From: Dichetophora obliterata | Taxonomy: Eukaryota > Arthropoda > Insecta > Diptera > Sciomyzidae | Reading direction: 5' to 3' | DNA: 64,000 nt | Assembly: GCA_963920525.1 (NCBI GenBank) | Contig: OY986436.1 | Coordinates: forward strand, 92,612,868-92,676,867 | Part shown: positions 32,342-45,778 of the stretch, piece after piece | Layout of the letters: each line of letters opens with the position of its first letter | Position numbering within the stretch: position 1 is the first letter of the stretch | Made by a program: the position numbers and the translations under genes | The notes under the pieces: generated by a model | Told to the model about the DNA's origin: nothing | The model's database searches: none | What the model saw: only the letters and a program-made list of their open reading frames with translations

Positions 32342-32714
32342 GGCCGCATTCAGCGCAGACAACTGTTGTGAACTGTAATGATAGCGCTACCTTAGTCCAC
32401 GATGTTTTTCTCTGAATGTGTTGCTACTCTGCACGTCAGAAGTTAGATTCAATTTCATTTTTATGCAAATTTTATTCAATTGCAAAGGTTTCTCACTTAA
32501 ATTTGCTGCATTCTTTCTGCGTTTATTAATTTAACAGCGTCAGTAGCAGCATCTGACAGTTAAGTAAACAGTTGTGTTCATGTAGCATAGAATTTGTTCG
32601 CTCGATTAAAAGGCGTTCGCTACTTTATCAGTTTTAGTTAGCGCTACCAAATTTGTACCATTCAGCGAATTTTTACACAATAGTTGCCAACTGTTGCCTA
32701 CGCTGAATGCGGCC
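32342..32714. mobile_element. 373-bp MITE, intact copy (GGCCGCATTCAGCG ends)
   Basis: GGCCGCATTCAGCGCAGACA at the left is complementary to the right end ...GCTGAATGCGGCC. AAT flanks both sides. A second copy at 56342-60368 has the same ends but is split by a pogo element. Interior shared words include CAGCGTCAGTAGCAGCATCT and CTCTGAATGTGTTGCTACTC. Confidence 0.85.
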
Positions 32715-33003
32715 AATATGAGAGGCAAACATAAACAATAAACCACGCGATGTGAAGTGAAGATATTCAGACTTAAAGTAAACCGCACAATTGTGCGTAC
32801 ACGGTCGGAAAGGGTTATATTATTCCAACCGGCCATCAAGAAAGCGAACGGAAATTGCACTTGAGAATTAGCTTTATATTAATAGAGGGTTTTAAGCTTT
32901 TCATAATATCACTTTTAACAAGCTTTTTAAAATGAGAAATCACAATAACGTATTTATTTATTTGTGAGAAATACAATTATAAATAACACAGGTTTACAAA
33001 TAT
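32715..33003. other. Short spacer
   Basis: No gene. One short minus-strand open frame crosses it without a domain. Confidence 0.4.
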
Positions 33004-34572
33004 GGGTCAACTTTTGGACCAGAGAAGACGAAAGTAGTGCGAAATGTTTTTTCGCGCGCTGAATTCAAATCCGCAGTCCGTTTTCCTCTATCAGGTCGAG
33101 TTTAGAATTTATAGGCAAAAGTACAAAAATATTTCATTTTCTGATAACGGGACTAGATTAAAGGTTTAAACGGAAGGTTTGATTAAAGAATACTAACTAT
33201 AACTTTTAAGAAAAATGCATTGTCTTTTGTAGTTTTAAAGATATCAGTTTTCAAAGTTCAAAAATGTTAAAATTGTTAAATATTTTTCATGTTTGTAGGA
33301 TTTTTTTTGTTGCTTCCATTTATTTTCAAAAACTTTCTTTTGTCAGATAGAATACCTTATTAGCTTTAACAAACTTTTTATTTTGTGCCAATATCTTTGA
33401 CAGTTTATGAGTTATTTAGAAAAATCTGAATTTTTAGCGGCTTAAAACTTGTTATAAAAACTCTAGTCAAAAGGTAAAAAGAATACTAAAACTCCAGAAC
33501 TTTTCTATTTTTTTTAATTGTTTAATAGTTATAATGATTACAAATCTTGTCCCACTTGTTTGTTAAAAATAAAATAAATGAGAAATTTTCAAGAAAAAAC
33601 TACAAAAATAAAGGGCGGTGGAACTCCGCCGTTTATAACTGTCAGGGTACGTTTCACGTATTAGAGATAAACAATAATCGGCGAAAACAAAAGCATCGGC
33701 GATGAAAATGAGAATTTTTTTTCGCCTATCGAGAATTTCGGAACCCATGACTCCTATGTCACTTACACTTAATCCAAAATAGTGCATATAAGCATTTTTC
33801 ATAACAATAGTTATTACTTTGCCCATTTTGGAAACAATATACCCTCCACAAACATAACAACTTTGCACGTTGATCTTTAACTTTTTTTAGTAATATCTTT
33901 AGCATTTTTAGTAATAACTTTTTATTTTTAACACAATAAGCTAACGATCAGCTAACAAAAACGATAGAATTTTTTTTAATTCTTTCCTTTTGCTTAAAAA
34001 AAAAATTCTAAAGTTTTAGTATACTTTTTACCTTTTGACAATATCTTAGATATCTAAATCTTATCTAAAATGTTTTAGATAGTTTAGTTATCTCTTAGCC
34101 TACAAGCGGCTGAAAATTCAGATTTTTCTAAATAACTCAAAAACTTTCAAAGATATTGGCAAAAAATAAAAATTTTGCTGAAGACAATAAGATATTATAT
34201 CTGACAAAAGAATATTTTTGAAAAATAATGGAAGGAAAAAAAAGTTACAGTGTTGCAAGCATAAAAAAATTTAACAATTTTAAAATTTTTTAAATTTGAG
34301 GGCTCATATCTTTAAAACTACAAAAGGCAATGCATTTTCGTAAACAGTTATAGTTAGTCCTAGTATTCTTTAGTCAAACCTATTAAAGGAAATTAAAATC
34401 GGCTAATACGTTAAAAAGATATAGTCCAGTTATCAGAAAAAGAAATGTTTTATTATTTTACCTATAACTCCTAAACTCGACCTGACAGAGAAAAACGGAT
34501 GGCGGATTTGAATTCAGTACGCAAAAATACAAATATATATAGAACCACTTTCATCTTCTTTGGTCCGAAACC
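33004..34572. mobile_element. Long inverted repeat (foldback-type) element
   Basis: Arms of about 500-600 bp, 33004-33520 and 33975-34572, are diverged complements. Landmarks on the left are GGACCAGAGAAGACGAAAGT, TTTAAAGATATCAG and TTTAGAAAAATCTGAATTTT; each has a counterpart in reverse on the right. The 450-bp centre contains GGCGGTGGAACTCCGCCG, a small palindrome. No transposase is visible. Target duplications were not identified. Confidence 0.7.
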
Positions 34573-35327
34573 ATGTAACCTTCTGTAATTATATTACTAT
34601 ATTTGTACGGCACGAGCAACAAAGTCTTTCGGCTAGATCACTATACATTCTCAATCGTATTTGAGAAAAACTTAATATTTATAACTGATTTTCAAGTATG
34701 CTTAATAAACACTTATACCTAATAACACAATATGATATATTACAGAGAAAAAGGTTTTTTATGCATCAGAATCTCTAGCCATGGTTTTTCTATCAAATAA
34801 AATATATTAGGGGTATTCACACTTATATATGGCATATGCCGTAAATTTTGTTTTTGTAAAATGCCATTGTATCTAAGTACCCATCTACAAATCTACTCTA
34901 GCTGACCCCTTAAATTGTTTCGGTAGATTGATTTCTCGCCAAATTGAGTACTTTTTACATGTGTTACCACCTTTTAAAAAATAGGCAATAATTGACCTAA
35001 TGGCATCAAATTTACAATATATGTTGTCATGACTAAAATCTCGGATAATAAAAAAAAATTGCCAAACCCCGTATTACAGCCCACAAATCAATAAAAACGC
35101 AATATTTCAGATGAATTCTGTTATATTGCACTAAAATTTTGTAATTTAGTTTGTATAGTTACTATCGGCAACTCAACCAAAATGGTCGTGGTTGAACTAA
35201 AACCACGCCCACTTCTCAGAAATAATTATTATTCCTGAGTTGTGCTTATTTTTATAATGAAACTTGGTGTATATGTGCTATAAGACTAAGTGGTCACTAA
35301 AGTACAGTTCTAATTAATTAATTAATT
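34573..35327 (+). repeat. Helitron-like repeat family, copy at 34.9-35.2 kb
   Basis: From about 35050 the sequence CAGCCCACAAATCAATAAAA, then AAAATTTTGTAATTTAGTTT and a GGTCGTGGTTGAAC word, matches 6160-6300, 36440-36600, 36715-36850 and, in reverse, 52000-52740. The first 400 bp (34573-35040) are AT-rich spacer. Confidence 0.6.
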
Positions 35328-36296
<969 letters not shown>

Positions 36297-36880
36297 AATG
36301 TTGCCATGCGTACTTTTACCGCCCTTCCATATATAAAAAATCGCTCGTGCGGTGTCTCTTAAGATCTTAGAAATGGTAACACTGGCCAAATATATAATAT
36401 CTGATATAAAGGTGAATACCTCGGTTAATAAAAAAAATGGTACACCCCCCTTTTACCGCCCACAACTCAATAAAAAATTTTTATTTCCGACGGTTTCAGT
36501 AGTATTAAACTAAAATTTGGTAACTTAGTTCGTATAGTTATGGGCGGAAACTTTATTAAAAATGGGCGTGGTTGAACTATGTTAACGCTCAATTTTCTGG
36601 GGATAAGCGTGGACTTAGGCAAAGTTCCCCAGATATAAGCTTAATTTAGCTGCAGTTTTGGCAGTCGATTTTTTTCGAGTACGAGATAGTTTAGGGAAAC
36701 AATTTTGTCACACCTCCTTTTACCGCCCTCAAATCAATAAAAATGCTATATTTCGGGCGGTTTCAATCGTATTAGACCAGAATTTAGTAATTTAGTTCAT
36801 ATGGTAACATTCTGAAGCTGAACTTTAAATGGGCGTGGTCGCACAACAGTTATGCCAGTTCAGATATATAAAATTATTTT
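36297..36880 (+). repeat. Helitron-like repeat family, copies at 36.3-36.9 kb
   Basis: Two further units: the first has TTTTACCGCCCACAACTCAA and AAACTAAAATTTGGTAACTT, the second TTTTACCGCCCTCAAATCAA and GACCAGAATTTAGTAATTTA. Each ends with GGGCGTGGT. Spacing between the units is about 280 bp. No gene. Confidence 0.65.
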
Positions 36881-37346
36881 TTCCGATTGGCATGAAAATT
36901 ATTATATGGAAGTGAGGCATTTTGTGGCAGGACAACGTCTGCCCGGGATTAGGATTACTAGTAAATTATAAAATGCTGCGAAGTTCACATTAAAAATTAC
37001 TCGTATTTAAAATAACGTTTTATTGACGTTTTAGACCCAATTAATGGCCTAAATTTTGAGCACATAAAATGACAAAAAATAATATGGTGGCAACTCTCTT
37101 CCAGCTGTCATTCATCTTTATTTTTTAATTTTTATTTTTTTTCGGCTACAATTTTGTTAAAGAGAGTATAGGAAAAATTTGGATTCCCTTCAAGTTAAGA
37201 CCAAAAAAGCGAAAAAATGCAATAAAATTTCGCTATCTTTTAAAAAAAAATATATTAAAAGAAATTATTTTATGAATTTGTTTTGTCTTTAAATTTTTTT
37301 TATTAGGCTACAACTTTGCCAAAGACAGCAAACTTATGACTACATA
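36881..37346. other. Spacer without gene
   Basis: AT-rich; no feature recognised. Confidence 0.4.
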
Positions 37347-37976
37347 TGCACATTTCCAGAAAAAAGTCTACCGTGACCAAAAAATAAAACTTATTAAAAA
37401 CTTATTATATTATTATATCATTTAAGAGAAACATTTTAATTTTATTAGTTTCAGCAATTTCTACATTAATTCATTAACCATGATGATCAAATCGTCTGCA
37501 CTGATTCACAAATGTAGTTTTTCTTTTTCGTAAATTTTTCGTAAGCTTTTTTTTTAGTAAAAATTACTTAAACACCCAATTAAACTGCAATGCAAATTTA
37601 AGTAACGTAACGCCAATACAGTTACAGTAACGCCAGATCAAAAATCCTAATAAAAAAAACCAGAAAAGATTTTTAAATTTGATCAATTGGAAAAGAAACT
37701 TATGTTATTTTAAAACCTTCTAAAAAAAGTTTTATTTAAATATTTATTTATTTATTTTCTCAGAAATCACTTTAGTTTTTTGTAACGTAACGCCAGCACA
37801 TATTTTTGCTTATATCTTTAGATCCTTAGGGTTTAATTATTGTCATTACTTAATATAGTGCTACTTAATAACTACGCAAATATAAAAAAAAACTTTTTAA
37901 GAATTAGAATTTTTCATTCTATTTTTTTAATATTTTTTCGTACAAATCTTCCGTAACGCCAGTTTGGAAATGCCTA
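37347..37976. mobile_element. TA-flanked non-autonomous element, copy 2 (GTAACGCCA type)
   Basis: Ends TGCACATTTCCA and TGGAAATGCCTA with flanking TA. The left 190 bp and the block around ACACCCAATTAAACTGCAAT match copy 1 (31404-32174). Where copy 1 has TGTCCCGTGCGA, this copy has GTAACGCCA or GTAACGTAACGCCA: 37602-37615, 37627-37635, 37782-37796 and 37953-37962. No coding sequence. Confidence 0.75.
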
Positions 37977-38014
37977 TATCTGAAGGAGCTGTTGAACAAA
38001 AACTAATGATACTA

Positions 38015-38638
38015 CAGTGAAACTTCTCTAACTCGAACTTCTGTAACTCGAAATTATTCATAACTCGAAGTAGTATTTGTGCTTTTTGCTTTCTCAAGAT
38101 TTTTTCCTTATATTTTGATATCTATAAGTCGAATTTCCCTAACTCGAATTTTTTTTCAACTCGAACCAAAATCTCATTTGTATAGGAAGACTTTCATGCA
38201 TATTCATCTCCACAACTCGAATTTCTCTCTCTTACAACAACTTCAACAATTATGTGTGTTGCAACGCGCTGCCACCGCATGTAAAAAATGTGCATGGCAT
38301 CTTTGTTAGCCTACGTCGAAAGATATAAAAGTTATTGTATCTTGTACTGTATGTATTTTGTTGGCATATGTTTTGTGTAAGTGAAGAGATTTTTTCGAAT
38401 TTGCAAGGTAAGTGTGGCTCATTTTACAGTATTCAAGAAGATGCTTATTGACTTAACGATTATATGAAAGTTATTAATCTGATGATGACGATAAAGTTTC
38501 CACCGCCAACAATTTTCGAAAGAAGTCACTTCGCAGATAAAAATTATTTACACAATATTTTATTCTATAACTTGAATTTTCCGTAACTCGAAGTTAAATT
38601 CTGGTCCCTTGACACTTCGAGTTAGAAAAGCTTCACTG
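38015..38638. mobile_element. pogo/Tigger-type MITE
   Basis: CAGTGAAACTTCTCTAACTC at the left and the complement of CAGTGAAGCTTTTCTAACTC at the right, flanked by TA. The word AACTCGAA recurs about nine times. CAGTGAAAC ends with TA targets are typical of pogo-group elements. The open frame at 38079-38309 overlaps these repeats and is not a gene. Confidence 0.75.
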
Positions 38639-38640
38639 TA

Positions 38641-40585
38641 TTTTTTTTCTCAAAATCTCTAAGACCCCGAATATATAGGGGACTATAAAAAGAAAACGTT
38701 CGCCTAACTCACGAAACACAGCTAGAGTTTAACTCATCTCTGGTCATAGTATCGAGCCTATATCGCAGAATCCTGTTATTTTGTAGACTGTTGCACAGTG
38801 AAATGTATTAATATTGACTTAAAAAATTAATTAAAGAATAACCTATACAACTGAGGGCAGAGCTTTAAAAACTCTGAGCTCTTCAGTATGGTAACTGAAG
38901 TAAGGTAACTGAAATTTTTTTAATCTATAATACGTATACTCTTTACTAATCACACTTAAAAAATATTTATGTTTCATTAACAATGTTCAAAAGTGTAGCG
39001 TTCTTAAATCTCTGTCCTTTACTCTAAATAAGCTATGAATCTGTTTATAATATATTACATTTTAAGCTAATTCTACAATTGCCAGAAAAAGCTTATAAAA
39101 CTATTGAGTACTGTAAGATTTTCTTTACATGTATTAATATAATATTATTTTTGTAAGCTAATTCTACAATTGCAAGAAAAAGCTTATAAAAATCTTGCCT
39201 GAGTAATATTATCACGATGGTTCCGTTTTGATTTTTCTACAATTACTGCATAGTCTTTTTCAATGGTTTCTCAAGCTTTTGTTAAGCTTAAGGCTTATGC
39301 TGTTAAGCTTGTTGTACCTTATATTATTCTAAAGCATTGTGGCTTGTTGGGATGAACTTATTTTTTACCAACTCATTTGTAACACCGCTGTACAAAGGGT
39401 TCAATTGGCATCACGGTCCTTTTCTAGTAAGAATTTAATTTTATTAAGATTCGCGAAAACTAGACAATATTAAATTGTTGGACAGAATCCGACAAGCTTT
39501 TTATTAAAAGCAGTCATCAAACTAATGACAATAACCCTATAACTTATTCCAACCCACCTACACGACTTTCAGAGTTAATCACTAGTGTTTGTTGAATAGT
39601 GTAATCAAGCTAATCATTTTACTATTTCCAACTAATTTTAAATGTGTTTGGTCATTGTTAACACCATTAAGCACGTGAGTATTATTTCTGAATTATTTCA
39701 GGAATCATTGTCACTTAATGGTAATTAAATAAAAATTCTAAGCTGTTTATTGCTATTTAATTTTTAGTGAATTAAAAGAAACATTGCAAGTAAAATATAG
39801 AAAAATAAATTATTAGAAAAAGTGCGGCTTAATTAAGCTTTTTTTAACTAATACCAAATGACAAGCTTTGAATGAACCCCTATTTAATTGAATTACACAT
39901 TTATTTTTAAAAAATATTTACCGTTTTTGTTAATCCTAATAGTCTTATAATATTACCAAAATGAGATGATGATATCAGATAGCAAAAAAAAAGATTTATA
40001 TGAATATGAGAATGCACGTTCATGCAAGAAAGGCTTCATAAAATATTTATTAATAAGTTAATATTTTCGTTGTTGAATTTATCAATTACAAAAATGGTCC
40101 ATCTTTACATATACATCATCATATCTTTTAAATATTGTGATATAAGGAGAACATAATCACCGTAGAACTAAAGAAGAAGTTTTATAAATTTTTAGTATTA
40201 ATAATATGAATTTACTTCTATCTCTTAATTTATGGTTTGAAGTTTAATTCGGGCTCAAGGCTAGTTTTTGAAAAAAAAACAGTCTTATATTTGCTTTTTA
40301 TTCTTGGTTTTATTGCGTCCAGTATTTTGAACTCCACCGGAGTTCATCATTGACACTGTTTTCAACAAAAAATATACATACAGTGATGTGCAAAGAAATA
40401 CGGACACCTGTATTTTTATATATAAAGCTGCATGAATTAAATGCAATGTGCCCCAGATATAGCATTAATTCCCTCGGATGGTGATTTTCTTTGATTAGGC
40501 GAGTATACAACTGTATGGATGAGGATCACCACTCACCCCTTCGGAGCTAGAAAGTGAAAACTTGAAAATATGTGTCATTACGTAG
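38641..40585. other. Spacer without gene
   Basis: About 1.9 kb of AT-rich sequence. A direct duplication of TAAGCTAATTCTACAATTGC (with AGAAAAAGCTTATAAAA) occurs at about 39062 and 39156, 94 bp apart. A possible Tc1-type end (ACAGTGATGTGCAAAG) lies near 40380 but has no partner. No gene. Confidence 0.4.
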
Positions 40586-40586
40586 T

Positions 40587-40617
<31 letters not shown>

Positions 40618-40628
40618 AAGTAGTAGTA
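40586..40628. repeat. GTA trinucleotide microsatellite
   Basis: About 14 GTA units with one GAA change. The valine-rich open frame here is a product of the repeat. Confidence 0.9.
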
Positions 40629-40968
40629 ACATTTATTATATCTTTTTCATTAAAATACACTATAATCCATTCATTAAAATATAAAATACAATACAAGTTA
40701 TGCTTAACAACACCCAAACAATTCATTAATTACATTTCCAACACACAGAATTTATAGTTTGAAATGAAAAAGATCTGCTATCTGCAGTTCACAAGGAACT
40801 AGAGACGATTGTAGGTACATAAGTAAATAATTAAACATAATCATATTTTTATTATAACGTGAAGTGAAGTGGGGTCAGAAAGTAAATATAAAACATAAAT
40901 AATCACAAAAAAAAAGAAGTGAAATAAATATAATAAAAATAAATATATAATGAGAAAAAAACGTGAAT

Positions 40969-42470
40969 TTATAGAAACTCAAAAAATAAAAAAGGATTTA
41001 TTTTAGGATCATTGTAATTAAGATTGAAAAGCCAAGTTTTAACATTCCGAAAAAACACAAATTTATTACGAATACATCTTATGCTATTAGGCCAGTTGTT
41101 AAAGAGTCTGGGAGCTACTAAAGTATAAAACTGCAGAAAGAATTGAAGTGAAAACTGTGGTATAGTGACAAGATTCTGAAGATTAATTCTTAAGTTGTAG
41201 CTTATTACGTATCTACTTAGTAGAAACCCAGATTTGATAAAAAATATTTTTAACACCTTGAAGCAGTACAAATGCTTTAATGGTAAGTTGCTCAAAGTTC
41301 TAAAAAAAATCAGACTTCTATCACGGTTTTTGAGATATAAAAAGAGGATTTATTTTGTTAGCATAAGCGCCACCCAAGCAAACTAAACCGTATTCCAATT
41401 TGGATATAGAGCAACAAAAAGCCTCAGAATAAGTATGGAAAACATCAGATGAAGAACAGATATTTTTACTAGACAGGAGCTTCTTACAACTGCCATCATG
41501 AAGGTAAAATTGTGGAAAATCGACTTCTTTACCTAAAGCACTAAAAAACATAATTCTTGTTTTATTGCTAAGTACCAATCGATGGACATTAAACCAGTGA
41601 CTTACAACTGCCAGATCGTGATTTAAATCTACAGCAAGGTTTAATGGTGAGTTACTCGTAAACGTACAAGCCATGTCATCTGCAAACGCATTTGTAGTAC
41701 TTTTCAACTTCTGAGAGAAAAATGAACTAATGAAGACTAAAAACAAAATAGGACCTGGCACCGAGCCTTGTGGTACACCTAATTAAACGTGCAATGAAGA
41801 ACAAAAGTTACCTTTAAACTTAACTTTATGCTGTCTATTTGAAAAATAAGAACCAAGCCAGTTATAGATTAAGCCTCTAAAGCCAAAATTATGCAATTTT
41901 CTTAATAAAATATCATGGTTGATTGTATCGAAAGCTTTGGTAATATCAACGGAAAGTGCTGCAGTTAACTTTTTATTGTTTAAACCTGAGTAGACATTTG
42001 AGCAAAAATTCAAATGAGCATCTTCTGTTGACAGACCAGATCTAAAGCCATACTTTCATTTACTAAGAAGACAATTATTTTCCAAAAATTTTACGTTACG
42101 AGCCTTAATAGCTCTTTTAAAAACTTTAGCAGATATCGGAAGAAGCGATATGGGTCTGTAGTTGTTAGTATTAGTACGATAACCTTTCTTAAAGAGAGGA
42201 ATTACCTCTGCCATCTTCATATCACTCGGAAATAAGTCTGTCTCAACACTTAAATTAAACAAATGGCTTAAAACATTGCAAATATTAAGAGAAATTTTCT
42301 TAATAAATTATTAGTAAAATAAAAATTAGAAGCAGAATTCGAATTTTTAACGACATAATAATTTTATGCACCTCAAGCGAAGAGATTGCATCATAAAAAA
42401 CTTTTAGATAAACAGGGTTCACTGGACAAACAAAAACACAAGGACATATCAGTAGCATTATCAGCAACTA
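40969..42470 (-). pseudogene. LINE reverse transcriptase relic
   Basis: On the minus strand, 42262 to 41321 is one frame interrupted by two stops (TGA after NCLLSK, TAA before LGVPQGSVPGP). Motifs in order are AEVIPLFKKGYRTNTNNYRP, VDITKAFDTINHD with the first catalytic aspartate, SVPGPILFLVF, and NAFADDMACTF with the catalytic pair. After a frameshift, 41295-40969 gives APRLFNNWPNSIRCIRN, the C-terminal region. The type is CR1/jockey-group. The 5' part, including the endonuclease, is absent; the sequence loses similarity around 42470. Confidence 0.82.
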
Positions 42471-42570
42471 CTTCGGAGCCTTTGAAACAAAAAAATTTTT
42501 AAAATTATCTGCAAGAATCTTCGGATTGGAAACAGGTAAATTATTTCATTATTTGTCCCTTTATTAAGAA

Positions 42571-42712
42571 CTAGCTGAAACCCAGCGCATTGCTGCCACG
42601 CCCCCATTTCCAAACACCCATCAAATATTAACAGTGAAACGGCATGTTTAAATTGTGGTCGAATACTGAATTCCGAAGCTGTTCGACCTATAACTCCAAA
42701 GTTATTCTATAA
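42571..42712 (-). mobile_element. Helitron 3' end fragment
   Basis: In reverse this reads one 141-bp-type unit (GGAGTTATAGGTCGAACAGC, GGAATTCAGTATTCGACCAC) and ends GCGCTGGGTTTCAGCTAG. It is the same 3' end as the Helitron at 6036-7535. The other side is cut by the 3' tail of the next LINE. I did not find its continuation beyond that LINE. Confidence 0.8.
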
Positions 42713-42978
42713 ATCAAAAAGAAACTTATTTTTTTTATTTATTTACTTGATTGCTAAACCTTAACAGGTTTTATAGCAAATTTAAAATTATAAAATAAGA
42801 TATTTAATACAATTCAAAAATATAAAGTATGATTTTGAATGAAATAATGTATTATTAACAAACTAAAAAGTTTTAGTAAATTGCTTAAGGTATATAATTT
42901 TATTAAAGTATAAAAATAATAGAAAAAAAGTTAAGTAAAAATCGATAAAATCAGACAGCATAGCAGGGTTGCGTTTTC

Positions 42979-43235
42979 AAGACAAACAAGGTCAAGTCAG
43001 CAACAATTTTTGTATACGGCGGAGTCGTGTGATAAACAAGGTCTCATACCCAATAAAACACCACTCCAATAGGTATATATATAATATATATCGTTCTGTC
43101 TCCCTGAAGCCGGTGAAATCCTGGCTTGACAGGGTGGTTACTCGACAAACTAGGTCAACTTCACCAAACCAATTTTCATAAAATAAAGAAAACCAGTTGC
43201 GAACGCAGGCACCAAGACAAACTAGGTCTTATCGG
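42979..43235. repeat. Four dispersed direct repeats in a LINE 3' region
   Basis: GACAAACAAGGTC, GATAAACAAGGTC, GACAAACTAGGTC and GACAAACTAGGTC occur near 42981, 43032, 43144 and 43214. Each is followed by a short pyrimidine-containing stretch. They lie in what would be the 3' untranslated part of the LINE. Confidence 0.75.
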
Positions 43236-45778
43236 CCACTCATATTAATATATTACAAATCGATCTAACGTAGTGTTTCAAGAGGTAAAAAGACACCAAG
43301 ACACCACGGTACCGTCGACAAGTGTAGTTACAATCATCATGAAGATATGAGGCAACTGAAGATCCCAGGTTTAGGTCCATTCAGATTACTTAGATGTTTA
43401 TCCACCAAAATTTTCCATTTTGCGCTTAGGTCCATTTATCCATTTAGATTGTTATATTAATGTGTTTACAAATCACCAGATGCATCAGATATATGTTTGA
43501 AAGAACTTTACATAATCAGCGACGGAACTGCAGGTAATCTATAATTTTATGTTTGATTGAGTCCATGGATTCACTTAAGGATATAACATCAGATACAAAA
43601 TTAAAATCACCGCAAGCGCTTCTAAGAGGTTCATTTTGCAAATAGTTAGTTCTACAAAAGTTCATGTGGAGTAACTCAAAAGATCTTCTAGGACGAAGAG
43701 GAATATTAAAATATATTTTACTCAATAAATATGGACTGTTTACATAGCCATGTAAAAGTTTTATAATCCAAGAAGCATTTATCATAATTCTCCGATTTTT
43801 TAAAAAAGGAAGATTTAAGAGTTGTATCCGATATTCATAAGATGGTAAGAGAAAATCAGTATTAAAATAAAGACAGCTTAAGCAAAACAAAAGAAATTGT
43901 TTCTGCACTGATTCAATGTCGTCTATGTAACAACCGTATCGTGGGCACCAAACAACTGAAGCGTATTCTAAGATAGGCCGCACTAGGGAAGTGAATAAGG
44001 TTTTCGTTATGAAAGGATCATTAAACTCTTTTCTCCAACGTTTAATAAATCCTAAAGTACTATTTGCTCTATTTATTATTTTATTTACATGAATATTAAA
44101 GCGTAGTTTAGGATCCATTGTAACACCAAGATCATTGAAACTATCTAAGGACTCCAATGGATAACCACAAATTTTGAAGGTACATTTAATTGGTGGTTTG
44201 CGCGAGAAAGACATATGCTTGCATTTCTTCATGTTGAGGTTCATACGGTTCGTTTTGCACCAGTTATGAAGATGATCTATGTCGGCTTGCAAAAATACAG
44301 CGTCATTATCATTTTTAAAATAAAGGAAGAGTTTGACGTCGTCAGCAAACATTAAGATGCTGGAATGCATTATGACAGAGGGCAAATCGTTTATAAAAAT
44401 TAGAAACAGAAGAGGCCCAAGATGACTTCCTTGAGGTGCTCCTGAAGTAACAGGAAACTCGTGTGATTTCTTGAGCTTAAAAAGAACAGATTGTGTTCTA
44501 TTGCTTAAGTAAGATTCAATCCACTTTACCAACGGTATAGGAAATCCAACAAGATGTAATTTTAAGATCAGTAGTTTGTGATTTACAACGTCAAAAGCTT
44601 TGCTAAAATCAGTGTAAATAACATCAGTCTGCATGCCTTTTCCAAAGTTTTCTATAGTTTTTGATGTAAATTCGAGAAGGTTAGTAACAGTGGATTTTCT
44701 AGAAAGGAATCCATGTTGGAAAGGAGACATTAAAGATTTAACGCTATGCGATAGTCGTGATGTAACAATTGCCTCTAAAAGTTTAGGCAAAGCGCTCAAT
44801 TTTGCGATGCCACGGTAGTTATCAATAAAAGACCTATTTCCGGATTTATGCAGCGGAATGATAAATGAATGCTTCCAGGCTGCAGGAAAATAGCAGGATT
44901 TTAATGATGAAGTAAATAGTAAAGAGATTGGAGTTACTAATTCTTCACAGCAGTATTTTAATATACACGAAGGTATGTTATCAGGACCACTTTTATATGA
45001 TGTTTTAATATTTTTTAAAAATGATAAGACTGTGTTTGTGTCAATTATTGGGAAATATATATCCCCAGATTGAATATTGAAAGGATAACTTAAATAATCA
45101 TAGACGATGATGAATAAGTCGACTTGAATAAGTCGACTTGAAAAAGTCAGCAAAAAGATTGCAAATACTATTATCATTATCAGACTCAACCGAATTATAC
45201 TTCATAAAAGAAGGATAGGAATCAATCTTGCGTTTTGTGTTAACAAAGTTCCAGAAGGATTTAGCATCAGATTTGATGTTTAATTTTACTTTTGTTAAGT
45301 AGGTATTATAGGATTGTTTGCATAACTGTTGATAACTGTATTTAATCGAGGTATAGCATCCAAAATCGCATATGTTATGTGTTTTTTGATCTTTTTTATA
45401 GTATTTAGAGATCAAGTTTCTCATTTTTCTTAATTCATTTGTATACCATACCGGACCCGATGTCAAGGAGGCTTTCCTTTGCGGAACAGCCTTAAGAAAA
45501 CAATCATTGAGCGTTCTATTAAACGCATATACCGCATCATCAAGAATCTGAGAAGATAAACTTTTTGTATTAATATTTATAATAGAATTCCAGTTTATAT
45601 TAGACAAGTTATTCTTCAAAATCACGTAGTTTGTTTTTTTAAAGTTAAACTCAATAGGTGGTTGAGAATCATAATACTGCACAGATGGTTTTGGAAAATT
45701 TAAAACAATTTCTAATGTTGGATGATGAGAATCTTCTGGTGTAACCAGAGGATCTGATTTAGACACAGAAGCGATATT

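Noticed and set aside
38079..38309. 76-codon open frame in the pogo-type MITE
   Set aside because: No domain; it overlaps the repeated AACTCGAA words and the MITE is non-coding.
40380..40440. Tc1-type terminal repeat (ACAGTGATGTGCAAAG)
   Set aside because: No partner end, TA duplication or transposase was found nearby.
40572..40757. Valine-rich open frame
   Set aside because: It arises from the GTA microsatellite at 40586-40628.
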